Numbered from the stretch's first letter, positions 15,351 to 24,445 are shown. The stretch: DNA of 35,570 bases from Comamonadaceae bacterium (GCA_947381325.1 CANCUP010000011.1:1-35570), one strand, 5' to 3'. Program-made: numbers and translations. The notes: generated by a model from the sequence alone, not told the origin.

Positions 15351-16325
15351 ATGCATTTCAAACACCTGTTCTCTTTGACCCTTGCCGCCGCCGCTCTGGG
15401 CGCGCCGTTTGCTGCCAGCGCACAACAGGCCTACCCCAGCCGGCCCGTCAAGATCATCGTGCCGTTTGCCGCCAGTGGCCCTGCCGACAACTATGCGCGT
15501 TTCATGGCGCAGCGTTTGCAAGACGCCCTGGGCCAACCCTTTGTGGTGGACAACCGCCCCGGTGCGGGCTCGATCATCGGCACCGATGCAGCGGCCAAGT
15601 CGCCCGCCGACGGCTACACCTTGTTGATGATGTCCAACACCCAGACCGTCAACGAGTCTTTGATCCCCAACAAGCCCTTCAACTTGCTCAAAGACTTTGC
15701 GCCGATCGCTCCCATCAACTACTCCGACTTGGTGCTGGTGGTCAACCCTGCGGTCAACGCCAATTCGCTGCAAGACCTGATCAAGCTGGCCAAGGCCAAC
15801 CCGGGTAAATTGAATTACGCCTCGTCGGGCAATGGCACGCCATACCACATGGCGGGCGAGTTGTTCAAACACATGGCTGACATCCAGATGACGCACATCC
15901 CCTACAAAGGCAGCGCTGCGGCCCGCACCGATGTGCTGTCGGGTCAGGTGGACATGATGTTTGATGCGGTCACCACCATGGCCGAAAACATCAAGGCTGG
16001 CAAAGTGCGTGGCTTGGCCACCACGGGCCGTGCGCGCTCGTCGGTGACGTCTGACATCCCCACCGTCAGCGAACAAGGCGTGGCCAAGTACGAAGCGGTC
16101 ATTTGGTTGGGGTTGATGGCCCCAGCGGGTACGCCGGAGGCCATCGTGAACCGCTTGAACACCGAAGTCAACAAGATCATCAACTCTGCCGATGTCAAAT
16201 CTGCCTGGGCCAAGCAAGGTGCTGTACCCATGTCGATGACCGTGCCGGTTTTCACCAAGTATGTGGCCGAGGACGTGGCCAAATGGGCCACCATCGTCAA
16301 GGTCTCTGGCGCCAAAGCCGACTGA
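15351..16325 (+). CDS. Bug/TctC-family tripartite tricarboxylate-type binding protein
   Basis: A 324-residue periplasmic binding protein with a signal peptide of about 24 residues (ending AASAQQ). The family marks are YPSRPVKIIVPFAASGPADN, VVDNRPGAGSIIGTDAAAKSPADGYTL and YKGSAAARTDVLSGQVDMMFD. Bug proteins bind organic acids, amino acids or aromatics. No TctA or TctB membrane genes are in the window, so it is an orphan receptor, which is common in Burkholderiales. GGAG at 15340-15343 precedes the ATG by 7 nt. It leads a unit with a molybdenum hydroxylase, suggesting that it binds that enzyme's substrate. Confidence 0.94.
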   Translation: MHFKHLFSLTLAAAALGAPFAASAQQAYPSRPVKIIVPFAASGPADNYARFMAQRLQDALGQPFVVDNRPGAGSIIGTDAAAKSPADGYTLLMMSNTQTVNESLIPNKPFNLLKDFAPIAPINYSDLVLVVNPAVNANSLQDLIKLAKANPGKLNYASSGNGTPYHMAGELFKHMADIQMTHIPYKGSAAARTDVLSGQVDMMFDAVTTMAENIKAGKVRGLATTGRARSSVTSDIPTVSEQGVAKYEAVIWLGLMAPAGTPEAIVNRLNTEVNKIINSADVKSAWAKQGAVPMSMTVPVFTKYVAEDVAKWATIVKVSGAKAD

Positions 16326-16337
16326 TCGAGCTGTGTC

Positions 16338-16808
16338 ATGTCAGTGATTCAATTTGAATTGAACGGCCACAGCCAAAGCATTGAGGCGCAAGACAACGAC
16401 AACTTGCTCGACATCTTGCGCAACCACTGTGGCCAAAAGTCGGCGCGTTATGGTTGCGGCTTGTCGCAGTGTGGGGCTTGCCATGTGATGGTGGATGGTC
16501 ATGCTGTGCCTGCGTGCAGCACGCCCATGTGGTCGGTGGCAGACAAAAAAGTGGTCACGCTGGAGGGTTTAGGTCAAGAAAGCCAGCCCCACCCTTTGCA
16601 AACCGCCTTCTGCCAGCAGCAAGCAGCGCAGTGTGGCTATTGCAGCAGCGGCATGTTGATGACCGCCGCGGCTTTGCTCAAGCACAACCCACGCCCCACA
16701 CCCGAGCAGGTGCGTGAGGCCTTGCAGGGCAATTTGTGTCGCTGCGGCGCGCACAACCGCATCGTGCGCGCTGTGTGCCAAGCCGCCCAGGAGATGGAGG
16801 GCGCATGA
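16338..16808 (+). CDS. Molybdenum hydroxylase small subunit, two [2Fe-2S] clusters
   Basis: A 156-residue electron-transfer subunit of the xanthine oxidase family (IorA/NicA/CoxS type). The plant-ferredoxin-type cluster is bound by Cys40, Cys45, Cys48 and Cys60. The helical second domain supplies Cys99, Cys102, Cys134 and Cys136 (QCGYCSSGM and NLCRCG). Length is normal. It starts 12 nt after the Bug gene and overlaps the large subunit gene by ATGA, so the two subunits are made together. No FAD subunit gene is present, as in isoquinoline and nicotinate dehydrogenases that pass electrons to cytochromes. Confidence 0.94.
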   Translation: MSVIQFELNGHSQSIEAQDNDNLLDILRNHCGQKSARYGCGLSQCGACHVMVDGHAVPACSTPMWSVADKKVVTLEGLGQESQPHPLQTAFCQQQAAQCGYCSSGMLMTAAALLKHNPRPTPEQVREALQGNLCRCGAHNRIVRAVCQAAQEMEGA

Positions 16809-19006
16809 GCACAGCCACAGATAAACCCACGGTGTTGCCCGGCGGGCTCAACACCAACCGCCAACTGGCGCAATGGTTGCAGTTTTCCCCTGACGGCCAC
16901 GTGCGCTTGCTGTCGGGCAAAGTCGAAATTGGCCAAGGCATCTTGCATGCACTGGCGCAAATTGCAGCCCAAGAGCTGGCCGTTGACCTGAGCTGTGTTG
17001 ACGCTGTGGCAGCCAGCACCACCTTCAGCCCGAACGAGGCCGTGACGTCTGGCAGCCTGTCGATTCAAGACTCTGGCATTGCGGTGCGCTTGGCGTCTCG
17101 GCACGCGCGCCTGTTGTTCACACACGCTGTCGCCGCCAAATATGGCGTGGCCGCGCAAGACATTGAGGTGGTCAACGGTCAATTCATGCAGGGCGACAAG
17201 CGCCTGTGTGGTTATGGCGATGTCTGTCACCAAGTGAATTTGGCGGTCGAGGTGTTGCCGGCCAGCCAATTGCCCGCTGTGGTGTTGACGGCCTCTGAAT
17301 CACCCATTCGGCCAGACTTGGCGCGTAAATTTTTTGGCGCTGCCGATTACGTGCAAGACCTTGAATTGCCTGGCATGCTGCACGCACGCATGCTGCACCC
17401 ACCCAATTTGCAAGCGCGCCTGGATGATGATGCTTGGTTGCAAGCGCAGCAGCTGGTGCACGCTCTGCCGGGTGTGCAGGGGGCTTACCGTGAGGGTTGC
17501 CAAATCGGCCTGATCGCGCACAGCGAAGCGCAAGCAGTCAAGGCTGTTGAAGTGCTGGTGCAACAACTGATCGACACCGCCGCTTGGCACATACCTGCCG
17601 AGTTTCCAGATGCCACGCAACTCACGCCTTGGTTGCGCAGCAGCCCTTTGCAAACCACCACCGTGGCGTCGTCGGGCGAAGCAGCAGTTTTGGCTGAAAG
17701 CACTGCCGTGCGAAGTTTGCAGGCCGACTATGCCCGGGGGTATTTGCACCATGGCGCCATGGCGCCCTCGTGTGCGCTGGCGCAATGGAGGGGCGACAGC
17801 GTGCAGGTGTGGAGCCATTCGCAAGGCATCTTCAACTTGCGCCGTGACATGGCCTTGGCCTTGGGGTGCACGCCAGAGCAGGTGCACATTCAACACATGC
17901 AAGGTGCGGGTTGCTATGGCCACAACGGAGCCGACGACGTGGCATTTGATGCTGCATGGCTGGCGCGTTTTGTGCCGGGGACAGCGGTGCGCGTGCTGTG
18001 GTCGCGTCACGATGAAATGGCTTGGTCGCCTATGGGGCCCGCCATGAGCATTCGATTGCAAGCTGGACTGGACGCCCAAAATCAAGTGGTCTTTTGGCAG
18101 CACGATGTGTGGAGCCAAGGCCACGGCACGCGGCCAGGGCGCAACCCCACACCCTCCTTGTTGGGGTGTTGGCTGCAACTTGGCGCTTTTCCTGTGCTGA
18201 TCGCTGAGAACGCCGCTTTGGCCGCAGGCGGCGGCTCTGAGCGCAATGCCGTGCCGCCTTACCAATTTGACGCCACGCACATTTACAACCACCGTGTCAT
18301 GCAAATGCCCATGCGTGTTTCTGCCTTGCGGGGTTTGGGCGCGCATGCCAATGTGTTTGCGGCCGAGTCGTTCATGGACGAAGTGGCGCACACCACAGGG
18401 CAAGACCCTTTGGCTTTGCGCTTGCAGTATTTGCACGACCCACGCGGTCGCGCCGTGCTAGAGAAGGTGGTGCAGCAAGCCCGTTGGAGCGAGCGCGATG
18501 CGCGCCAACGCGCGCATGCAGCCCAGGGGGCCGACACCGCGTGGGGGCAGGGCTTGGCCTATGCCCGCTACAAAAACACCGGCGCCTATTGCGCCATGGT
18601 GGCCGAGGTGGAAGTGGCCGAGCAAGTGCGTGTGAAGCGTCTTTACATCGTGGCCGATGTGGGCCATGTGGTGGATGCCGATGGGGTGATCAACCAACTC
18701 GAAGGCGGCGCCATTCAGGCCGCCAGTTGGACCTTGATGGAGGCAGCACGCTTTGACCGCCAGCAGGTGCTCAGTGTGGACTGGGAGACCTACCCGATCT
18801 TTCGCTTTGGCGATGTGCCTGAGGTGTCGGTCGATCTGTTGGTTGACTCCAACCACCCCTCGGTGGGCGCAGGCGAAGCCACCATTGGCCCGTGTGCGGC
18901 GGCCATTGGCAACGCGGTGTTCCACGCGCTCGGTGTGCGGGTGCGCGAGATGCCCATCACGCCCGCCCAAATTCTCACCGCCATGCACCAAGCCGATGGT
19001 GCTTGA
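16805..19006 (+). CDS. Molybdenum hydroxylase large subunit (molybdopterin-binding, IorB/NicB-like)
   Basis: A 733-residue catalytic subunit of the xanthine dehydrogenase/aldehyde oxidase family, which hydroxylates N-heterocycles or aldehydes with water at a Mo centre. Visible motifs are VEIGQGILHALAQIAAQEL near the N-terminus, then GAGCYGHNGADD and MRVSALRGLGAHANVFA. VGAGEATIGPCAAAIGNA near the C-terminus holds the predicted catalytic Glu691. No Tat signal or cytochrome domain is seen. The true start is the ATG at 16805, overlapping the small-subunit stop; the frame is open further up only within that gene. It resembles IorB/NicB more than true xanthine dehydrogenase. The substrate is unknown, and no XdhC-type maturation gene is in the window. 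Confidence 0.92.
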   Translation: MSTATDKPTVLPGGLNTNRQLAQWLQFSPDGHVRLLSGKVEIGQGILHALAQIAAQELAVDLSCVDAVAASTTFSPNEAVTSGSLSIQDSGIAVRLASRHARLLFTHAVAAKYGVAAQDIEVVNGQFMQGDKRLCGYGDVCHQVNLAVEVLPASQLPAVVLTASESPIRPDLARKFFGAADYVQDLELPGMLHARMLHPPNLQARLDDDAWLQAQQLVHALPGVQGAYREGCQIGLIAHSEAQAVKAVEVLVQQLIDTAAWHIPAEFPDATQLTPWLRSSPLQTTTVASSGEAAVLAESTAVRSLQADYARGYLHHGAMAPSCALAQWRGDSVQVWSHSQGIFNLRRDMALALGCTPEQVHIQHMQGAGCYGHNGADDVAFDAAWLARFVPGTAVRVLWSRHDEMAWSPMGPAMSIRLQAGLDAQNQVVFWQHDVWSQGHGTRPGRNPTPSLLGCWLQLGAFPVLIAENAALAAGGGSERNAVPPYQFDATHIYNHRVMQMPMRVSALRGLGAHANVFAAESFMDEVAHTTGQDPLALRLQYLHDPRGRAVLEKVVQQARWSERDARQRAHAAQGADTAWGQGLAYARYKNTGAYCAMVAEVEVAEQVRVKRLYIVADVGHVVDADGVINQLEGGAIQAASWTLMEAARFDRQQVLSVDWETYPIFRFGDVPEVSVDLLVDSNHPSVGAGEATIGPCAAAIGNAVFHALGVRVREMPITPAQILTAMHQADGA

Positions 19007-19035
19007 GCTGAACCCTATTCGATACAGGAGTTTTG

Positions 19036-19734
19036 ATGGAATTGCATATTTTGAGCGGCGGCGCCGCTGCCGGTTTGGTCGAGCCCTTGCAGGCCGAGTT
19101 TGAAGCCGCGCACGGCTGTACGCTGCATGGCACCTTCAGTGCCGTGGGCGCCATGAAAGAGAAGTTGTTGGCAGGCGCTGCGTGCGACGTGGTGATCTTG
19201 ACGCAGGCCTTGGTCGAGGGCTTGGTCGCTTCTGGCCATGTGCGTGCCGACAGCGTGCGCAACTTGGGCGTGGTCAAAACCGGCTTGGCTGTGAAGACGG
19301 GCACGCCCCACCCAGCCATCCAGACCCGTGCCGATTTGCAAGCCGCATTTCGCGCGGCCGAGGGTATTTATTTCCCAGATCCCAAGCTGGCCACAGCCGG
19401 CATTCACTTCTTGAAAGTGCTCACGGCTTTGGGTTTGGAGGTCGAGTTGGCCGACCGTTTTCGCACCTACCCCAATGGCGCCACGGCCATGCGCGAGATG
19501 GCGCGTGCCAGCGGGCATGTGTTGGGCGGCACGCAGGTGACCGAGATCAACTACACCGCAGGTGTCGATTTGATTGGCTTGTTTCCCAAAGAGTTCGAGT
19601 TGGCCACCGTCTACGCCTTGGGCATTGCCACGCAAGCTAACCAAGCGCAACTGGCCCAGCAACTGGCGGACCAACTCACCAGCGACAGCACGCGTGCCTT
19701 GCGCACAGCGCTTGGGTTTGAGCTGGCTGACTAA
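19036..19734 (+). CDS. ModA-like extracellular-type binding protein without signal peptide
   Basis: A 232-residue protein of the molybdate-type binding family (SBP_bac_11). It opens directly on MELHILSGGAAAGLV, and AMKEKLLAGAACDVVILTQ and GIYFPDPKLATAGIHFLKVL follow. Periplasmic ModA has a signal peptide; none is present here, and no earlier start could supply one. AGGAG at 19026-19030 fixes the ATG at 19036 rather than the TTG at 19033. It begins 29 nt after the molybdenum hydroxylase gene, so a role in the cytoplasm with that enzyme is plausible, such as holding molybdate, cofactor or substrate. That role is inference. Confidence 0.85.
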   Translation: MELHILSGGAAAGLVEPLQAEFEAAHGCTLHGTFSAVGAMKEKLLAGAACDVVILTQALVEGLVASGHVRADSVRNLGVVKTGLAVKTGTPHPAIQTRADLQAAFRAAEGIYFPDPKLATAGIHFLKVLTALGLEVELADRFRTYPNGATAMREMARASGHVLGGTQVTEINYTAGVDLIGLFPKEFELATVYALGIATQANQAQLAQQLADQLTSDSTRALRTALGFELAD

Positions 19735-19761
19735 AATTGCGGGCATGACACAGCCCGTTGT

Positions 19762-20328
19762 ATGAGCAAAGCCTTCACCCGAGAAACCGACTCGGACGAT
19801 GACGACGACGTCGGTCTGCCCCCATTGCCAGCAGGGGGCAAAAACTACATCACGCCAAAGGGCTACGCCGTCTTGCGCGCCGAATTGTTTGACTTGATGG
19901 ACAACGAGCGTCCACGCATGGTTGAGATCGTGCATTGGGCGGCCAGCAACGGTGACCGATCGGAAAACGGTGACTACCACTACGGCAAAAAACGTTTGCG
20001 CGAAATCGATCGGCGGATTCGTTTTTTGACCAAACGGCTGGAGATCGCCGAAGTCACCGACCCCAGCGTTCACCACGGCAGTGACCAGGTGTTCTTTGGG
20101 GCCACGGTGACTTATGTGGACGAAGCCGATGTCGAACGCACCATCACCATCTTGGGCATTGACGAGGCTGACAGCCTCAAGGGTGAGGTCAGTTGGATTT
20201 CGCCGATTGCACGCGCCTTGCTCAAAGCCCGCGAGGGCGATGCGGTCAAACTGGTGACCCCAGTGGGCGTGCAAGAGGTGGAGGTGGTGTCGGTGCGCTA
20301 TCCGACAGCATCAAGCGCTGCGAACTGA
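19762..20328 (+). CDS. greB: Transcription elongation factor GreB
   Basis: A 188-residue factor that enters the RNA polymerase secondary channel and stimulates cleavage of backtracked RNA. The N-terminus is acidic (DSDDDDD). The coiled-coil tip has NGDRSENGDYHYGKKRLREIDRR, with the acidic residues that hold the catalytic metal, and the C-terminal FKBP-like domain has WISPIARALLKAREGD. The GreB-type length and tip distinguish it from GreA. It begins 27 nt after the ModA-like gene. A six-codon ORF (19745-19765) overlaps its start by ATGA. It faces spoT tail to tail. Confidence 0.94.
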   Translation: MSKAFTRETDSDDDDDVGLPPLPAGGKNYITPKGYAVLRAELFDLMDNERPRMVEIVHWAASNGDRSENGDYHYGKKRLREIDRRIRFLTKRLEIAEVTDPSVHHGSDQVFFGATVTYVDEADVERTITILGIDEADSLKGEVSWISPIARALLKAREGDAVKLVTPVGVQEVEVVSVRYPTASSAAN

Positions 20329-20337
20329 GCGGTCCGT

Positions 20338-22605
20338 TCAGTCGCTGTCGCGGTCAGCACCCGACATGACCCGGCGCGCTTGCAGCACAGAGGGCACACG
20401 ACGCAAATTGCGCATCACCGCCTCCAGGTGGTCGGTGTCACGCACCGAGATGACAAAGCGCAAATCGGTGGCTTCTTGCCCGCTCACCTCATCGGCCATG
20501 TTCACCAAGGTGATGTCGGCTTCGGCGGCGGCGATGGCGGTGGCCACTTTGGCCAACACGCCCTTGCCATTGCTGACCGTGACTACCACCGAGACTTCAA
20601 AATGGCGTTTGGGCTCTTCCGACCACTCCACGGCGATGAAGCGTTCGCTGTCTTTGTACTTCAGGCGTTGCCCCACACCACATGGCTGGGTGTGCACCAC
20701 CAAGCCTTCGCCGTGACCCAAGTAGCCCAGGATCGCATCGCCCGGAATTGGGCGGCAGCAGGGGGCGTACTGCACGGAGGCGTTCTCACTGCCATCCACC
20801 ACCACACCGCCCTGCGACACGTTTTCGTGGGCGGTGAAGCGCTCTCGGCTCATCAACAAGGCATCGGGCTTTTGCCCGGTCTCTGACAGCAGCGAGGTCA
20901 GCCGCTTGGCCACAATGCTGGCGACGCGCTTGCCAAGACCAATGTCTACCAGCAGCTCTTCTTGCGTTTTGCTGCCCGTGAATCGCAGCAACTTGTCCCA
21001 GAGCGCTTGGTGCTTGGTGTCGATGGCCGGCAGTTGCTCAATGCCTTCGGCGCGCAAGGCTTGCGCCAATAATTTTTGTCCGAGCTCTTGCGATTCCACC
21101 TGCGCCATGGTCTTGAGGTGGTGGCGGATTTTTGAGCGCGCACGGCCGGTGCGCACAAAGCCCAGCCATGCAGGGTTGGGCGCTGCCACGGTCGAGGTGA
21201 TGACTTCCACCACATCGCCATTGCGCAACTCGGTGCGCAGTGGCACTTGTTCGCCATTGACTTTGGCCGCCATGGTGCGGTCGCCCACATCGCTGTGCAC
21301 CGCATAGGCGAAGTCCACCACCGTGGCGCCGCGTGGCATGGCCATGATTCGGCTCTTGGGTGTGAACACATAGACCGCATCAGGAAACAGATCGACTTTG
21401 ACATGGTCCCAAAACTCGGTGGCGTCACGCGTCTCGTCTTGGATGTCGAGCAAAGACTGCAACCATTTGTTGCCCAGGTTGCTGCTGTCTTGGTTGGGTG
21501 TGTTGGCTTTGTACAACCAATGGGCGGCCACACCGGACTCGGCCACCAAATGCATGGCTTCGGTGCGCATTTGAAATTCGACGTTCAAGCCAGACGGCCC
21601 CACCAAGGTGGTGTGCAGCGATTGGTAGCCATTGAGCTTGGCAATGGCGATGTGGTCTTTGAACTTGCCAGGTACAGGTTTGTAGAGTTGGTGCAGCACG
21701 CCCAAGGCGGTGTAGCAGTCTGTGACGGTCGGCAAGATCAGACGGAAGCCATAAATGTCCGTCACTTGGGCAAAGCTCAAGTGCTTGCCGTCCATTTTTT
21801 TGTAGATCGAATAAAGCGTTTTTTCTCTTCCCGAGATACGCAACTTCAAGCCCGCCTTGGCAAACGAAGTTTCCACTTCTTGCTGAACACGTTGCATCAA
21901 ATCGCGTCGGCGGTGCCGGGCTTTCTGCACCGCTTTGTTGAGCACCCCATGGCGCCAAGGGCGCAGGTGTTGAAACGCCAGTTCTTGCAATTCGCGGTAG
22001 GTTTGATTCAGGCCCAAGCGGTGCGCGATGGGTGCGTAAATTTCAAGTGTTTCGTTGGAGATGCGGTGCCACTTGCTGCGTGGCATATCGCCCATGGTGC
22101 GCATGTTGTGGCTACGGTCAGCCAGCTTGATCAGTATCACGCGCACATCGCGGGCCATGGCCAGCAACATTTTGCGAAACGACTCGGCTTGGTTTTCTTC
22201 ACGGGTGTCGAACTCGAGCTTGTCCAGCTTGGTCAGTCCATCCACCAGTTCTGCCACTTGAATCCCAAAGCGTTCGATCAGATCGGTTTTGGTGATGCCA
22301 CAGTCTTCCATGGCGTCGTGCAGCAGGGCAGCCGACAGGGCCTGTGCATCGAGCTTCCACTCCGCACACTGTGCGGCCACTGCAATGGGGTGGGTGATGT
22401 AGGGCTCGCCACTGTTGCGCAATTGACCCAAATGGGCTTCGTCGGCGTAGCGGTAGGCTCGACGGACTTGGTCAAGCCCTTCGGTATTGAGGTAGCTCAG
22501 TTTTTCGGTCAGCGCGGCAAAGCTGGCAGCCGCAGCATTGGCGGCGGCTTTTTTGATGCTGGCGGGTTGTTGTGTGGCATCCGACATGGGTTTGACCGAG
22601 CTCAT
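20338..22605 (-). CDS. spoT: Bifunctional (p)ppGpp synthetase/hydrolase
   Basis: A 755-residue Rel/SpoT enzyme that makes and degrades the stringent-response alarmone. The hydrolase HD domain has LLHDAMED with His96, Asp97, Glu100 and Asp101. The synthetase domain has GREKTLYSIYKKM, KLNGYQSLHTTL and VEFQMRTEAMH. TGS, helical, zinc-finger (YAPCCRPIPGD) and ACT (VSVVVTVSNGKGVLAKV) domains follow. Both active sites look intact, which favours SpoT over the hydrolase-dead RelA. Starts at 22605 (MSSVKPMSDA) or at the internal ATG seven codons later. It lies downstream of rpoZ as in E. coli, but a hairpin terminator separates the two. Confidence 0.95.
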   Translation of the reverse strand: MSSVKPMSDATQQPASIKKAAANAAAASFAALTEKLSYLNTEGLDQVRRAYRYADEAHLGQLRNSGEPYITHPIAVAAQCAEWKLDAQALSAALLHDAMEDCGITKTDLIERFGIQVAELVDGLTKLDKLEFDTREENQAESFRKMLLAMARDVRVILIKLADRSHNMRTMGDMPRSKWHRISNETLEIYAPIAHRLGLNQTYRELQELAFQHLRPWRHGVLNKAVQKARHRRRDLMQRVQQEVETSFAKAGLKLRISGREKTLYSIYKKMDGKHLSFAQVTDIYGFRLILPTVTDCYTALGVLHQLYKPVPGKFKDHIAIAKLNGYQSLHTTLVGPSGLNVEFQMRTEAMHLVAESGVAAHWLYKANTPNQDSSNLGNKWLQSLLDIQDETRDATEFWDHVKVDLFPDAVYVFTPKSRIMAMPRGATVVDFAYAVHSDVGDRTMAAKVNGEQVPLRTELRNGDVVEVITSTVAAPNPAWLGFVRTGRARSKIRHHLKTMAQVESQELGQKLLAQALRAEGIEQLPAIDTKHQALWDKLLRFTGSKTQEELLVDIGLGKRVASIVAKRLTSLLSETGQKPDALLMSRERFTAHENVSQGGVVVDGSENASVQYAPCCRPIPGDAILGYLGHGEGLVVHTQPCGVGQRLKYKDSERFIAVEWSEEPKRHFEVSVVVTVSNGKGVLAKVATAIAAAEADITLVNMADEVSGQEATDLRFVISVRDTDHLEAVMRNLRRVPSVLQARRVMSGADRDSD

Positions 22606-22627
22606 AGGTCTGACTTTACCCGCAATG

Positions 22628-22655
22628 AAAAAAGCACCGCAGGTGCGGTGCTTTT
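22628..22655 (-). terminator. Rho-independent terminator between rpoZ and spoT
   Basis: On the minus strand AAAAGCACCGC-ACCT-GCGGTGCTTTTTT forms an 11-bp perfect stem with a T run (22633-22628). It would stop transcripts from yicC-gmk-rpoZ before spoT, leaving spoT to readthrough or its own promoter. Confidence 0.85.
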
Positions 22656-22677
22656 GAGTGGGATGCTAAACCTTGGA

Positions 22678-22881
22678 TCAACCTGGTACTTTTTTCAGCA
22701 TTTCGATGCCAATTTGACCGGCTGCGATTTCACGCAGAGCAGTCACGCCAGGCTTGTTCTTGCTGTCGACTTTGGCGGTATGGCCTTGGCTGAGCATGCG
22801 AGCGCGGTAGGTCGCGCACAGCACCAACTGAAAGCGGTTGGGGATTTTTTCTAGACAGTCTTCGACGGTGATGCGTGCCAT
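22678..22881 (-). CDS. rpoZ: RNA polymerase omega subunit
   Basis: A 67-residue protein opening [20 protein letters not shown], the signature of omega. [12 protein letters not shown] is the second conserved block. Omega helps assemble the beta' subunit and forms one ppGpp site on the polymerase, in keeping with spoT next door. GGAG before the ATG is a good ribosome binding site. It follows gmk with a 20-nt gap. Confidence 0.97.
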   Translation of the reverse strand: MARITVEDCLEKIPNRFQLVLCATYRARMLSQGHTAKVDSKNKPGVTALREIAAGQIGIEMLKKVPG

Positions 22882-22901
22882 GGGGTGCTCCAGAAATTGG
22901 T

Positions 22902-23528
22902 TTAAGTGAGGTTCAAGGCTTGAAAGATATCAGCCCGTGCCCGGCGCTGTGCCAAGTATTTGAGACGCTGTGCGTGCACGATGGCTTTGAGGTCAAAGAG
23001 CGCTCGCTCAAACAATTCATTGATTATAACGTAGTCAAATTCTTTCACGTAGGCCATCTCATCGGCGGCGTTTTGCAAGCGCAGTTCGATCACCTCTGGC
23101 GCGTCTTCTGCACGGTTGTGCAAGCGTGACTTCAACTCTTCCCAGCTCGGCGGCAAGATGAAAATCAGCACCGCATTGGCAAAGATTTTTTTGATTTGAA
23201 TCGCGCCTTGAAAGTCAATTTCAAGCACCACATCGGCACCTTGCGCGATGCGGTCTTCGATCGCTTTGCGTGAGGTGCCATAGCGTTGGCCATGCACATG
23301 GGCCCACTCTAAAAACGAGTCCGAGGCGACCATTTGGTCAAACTCAGGCGCCGAGACAAAGAAATATTCGCGGCCATGCTTTTCTTGACCGCGTGGCGCA
23401 CGGGTGGTGTGCGAGACCGAAGGCCTCACCTGTGCATCGAGCTCCATCAAGGCTTTGACCAAACTTGATTTGCCAGCCCCACTGGGGGCGGCCACGACAA
23501 AAAGGTTGCCAGGAAAGTTGTCCATCAT
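22902..23528 (-). CDS. gmk: Guanylate kinase
   Basis: A 208-residue enzyme that phosphorylates GMP to GDP, needed for GTP and for ppGpp supply. The P-loop is [10 protein letters not shown] (14-23), and the GMP-binding region has [36 protein letters not shown] and [21 protein letters not shown] and the lid region [13 protein letters not shown] are present. The ATG at 23528 overlaps the yicC stop by ATGA; the next codon is also ATG. Co-transcribed with yicC and rpoZ. Confidence 0.97.
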   Translation of the reverse strand: MMDNFPGNLFVVAAPSGAGKSSLVKALMELDAQVRPSVSHTTRAPRGQEKHGREYFFVSAPEFDQMVASDSFLEWAHVHGQRYGTSRKAIEDRIAQGADVVLEIDFQGAIQIKKIFANAVLIFILPPSWEELKSRLHNRAEDAPEVIELRLQNAADEMAYVKEFDYVIINELFERALFDLKAIVHAQRLKYLAQRRARADIFQALNLT

Positions 23529-24445
23529 TCGAGGTTCTGTACTTGTTCACGCAGTTGTTCGATCAACACCTTCATGTCCACCGAGATGCGGGTCATCTCC
23601 ATGGTGGCTGATTTAGAGCCCAGCGTGTTGGCTTCGCGGTGCAGTTCTTGAATCAAAAAGTCCAGGCGCTTGCCCACGCCTTCGGCTTTGCCGCCTTGGG
23701 CCAGCAGGGCGTCCATCTCGTCAAAATGCGACACCAAACGGGTCAGCTCTTCGGCCACGTCAATGCGAATGGCAAACGCGGTGGCCTCGGTCAGCGCACG
23801 GTCTTGGGCGGCTTCGGGCAGGGTGGCGCCCTCAGTCAGCGCCATCGCTTCGCGCCAACGCTCTAAAAATCGCAGGCGTTGCTGCTCGACCAATTGGGGC
23901 ACCAAGGGGGCGGCCAGTTGCGCCAGCACACGCAGTTGACTCAAGCGCTCACGCAGGGTCTCGCTCAGGCGTGCACCCTCGCGTTCACGGGCATCGCTCA
24001 GTTGTTTCAGGGTTGTCTTGGCCAGCTTGAGCAGGGTAGGGCCAATGTCGGCTGGGGCCGTGTTGGGTGAGGTGCTCAGGCGCAGCACATCGGCCACCGA
24101 CAAGGGGTTGGCCTTGGGCAACCAAGCGTGCACGGTGTCTTGCAGCGAGGACAGACGTTGTAGCAGTTGGGGGGTTGGGGTGCCTAAGCTGTTGTCGGCG
24201 GTGGATTCAATGTGCGCGCGCACCTCCACCTTGCCGCGTTTGAGGTGCTTCATCAGCAGCTCACGCAGCGCCGCCTCATGGGGGCGTAATTCCTCAGGCA
24301 CTTTGAAGCTCAGGTCGAGAAAGCGGCTGTTGACCGATCGGATCTCCAGCCCCAAACGCAGAGTCGGGGTGGCTGAGGTGTCGGCGGTGTCGGGGTGCAG
24401 CTCGGCTTGCGCGCTGGCATAACCCGTCATGCTGTAAATGGGCAT
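23525..24445 (-). CDS. yicC: YicC family endoribonuclease
   Basis: A 306-residue protein opening [13 protein letters not shown], the family signature, with [21 protein letters not shown] and FKxRGKxEV-type [12 protein letters not shown] following. The C-terminal block has [27 protein letters not shown], which is diagnostic. YicC proteins are endoribonucleases, linked in E. coli to small-RNA decay (RyhB). First gene of the minus-strand unit yicC-gmk-rpoZ and divergent from rph, another RNA-processing gene, across 115 bp that must hold both promoters. Confidence 0.95.
   Translation of the reverse strand: MPIYSMTGYASAQAELHPDTADTSATPTLRLGLEIRSVNSRFLDLSFKVPEELRPHEAALRELLMKHLKRGKVEVRAHIESTADNSLGTPTPQLLQRLSSLQDTVHAWLPKANPLSVADVLRLSTSPNTAPADIGPTLLKLAKTTLKQLSDAREREGARLSETLRERLSQLRVLAQLAAPLVPQLVEQQRLRFLERWREAMALTEGATLPEAAQDRALTEATAFAIRIDVAEELTRLVSHFDEMDALLAQGGKAEGVGKRLDFLIQELHREANTLGSKSATMEMTRISVDMKVLIEQLREQVQNLE

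Noticed and set aside
17300-18436. 378-residue reading frame antisense to the Mo hydroxylase gene
   Set aside because: Shadow frame with His/Gln/Arg bias; the sense strand holds conserved motifs throughout.
19015-20274. 419-residue reading frame antisense to the ModA-like gene and greB
   Set aside because: It covers two real genes and their gap, and shows only composition bias.
20325-20341. Near-palindrome CTGAGCGGTCCGTTCAG between greB and spoT as a terminator
   Set aside because: The usable loop would be too small and no T run follows on either strand.
21247-22854. 535-residue reading frame antisense to spoT and rpoZ
   Set aside because: It runs across two well-recognised genes and has no recognisable domain or ribosome binding site.
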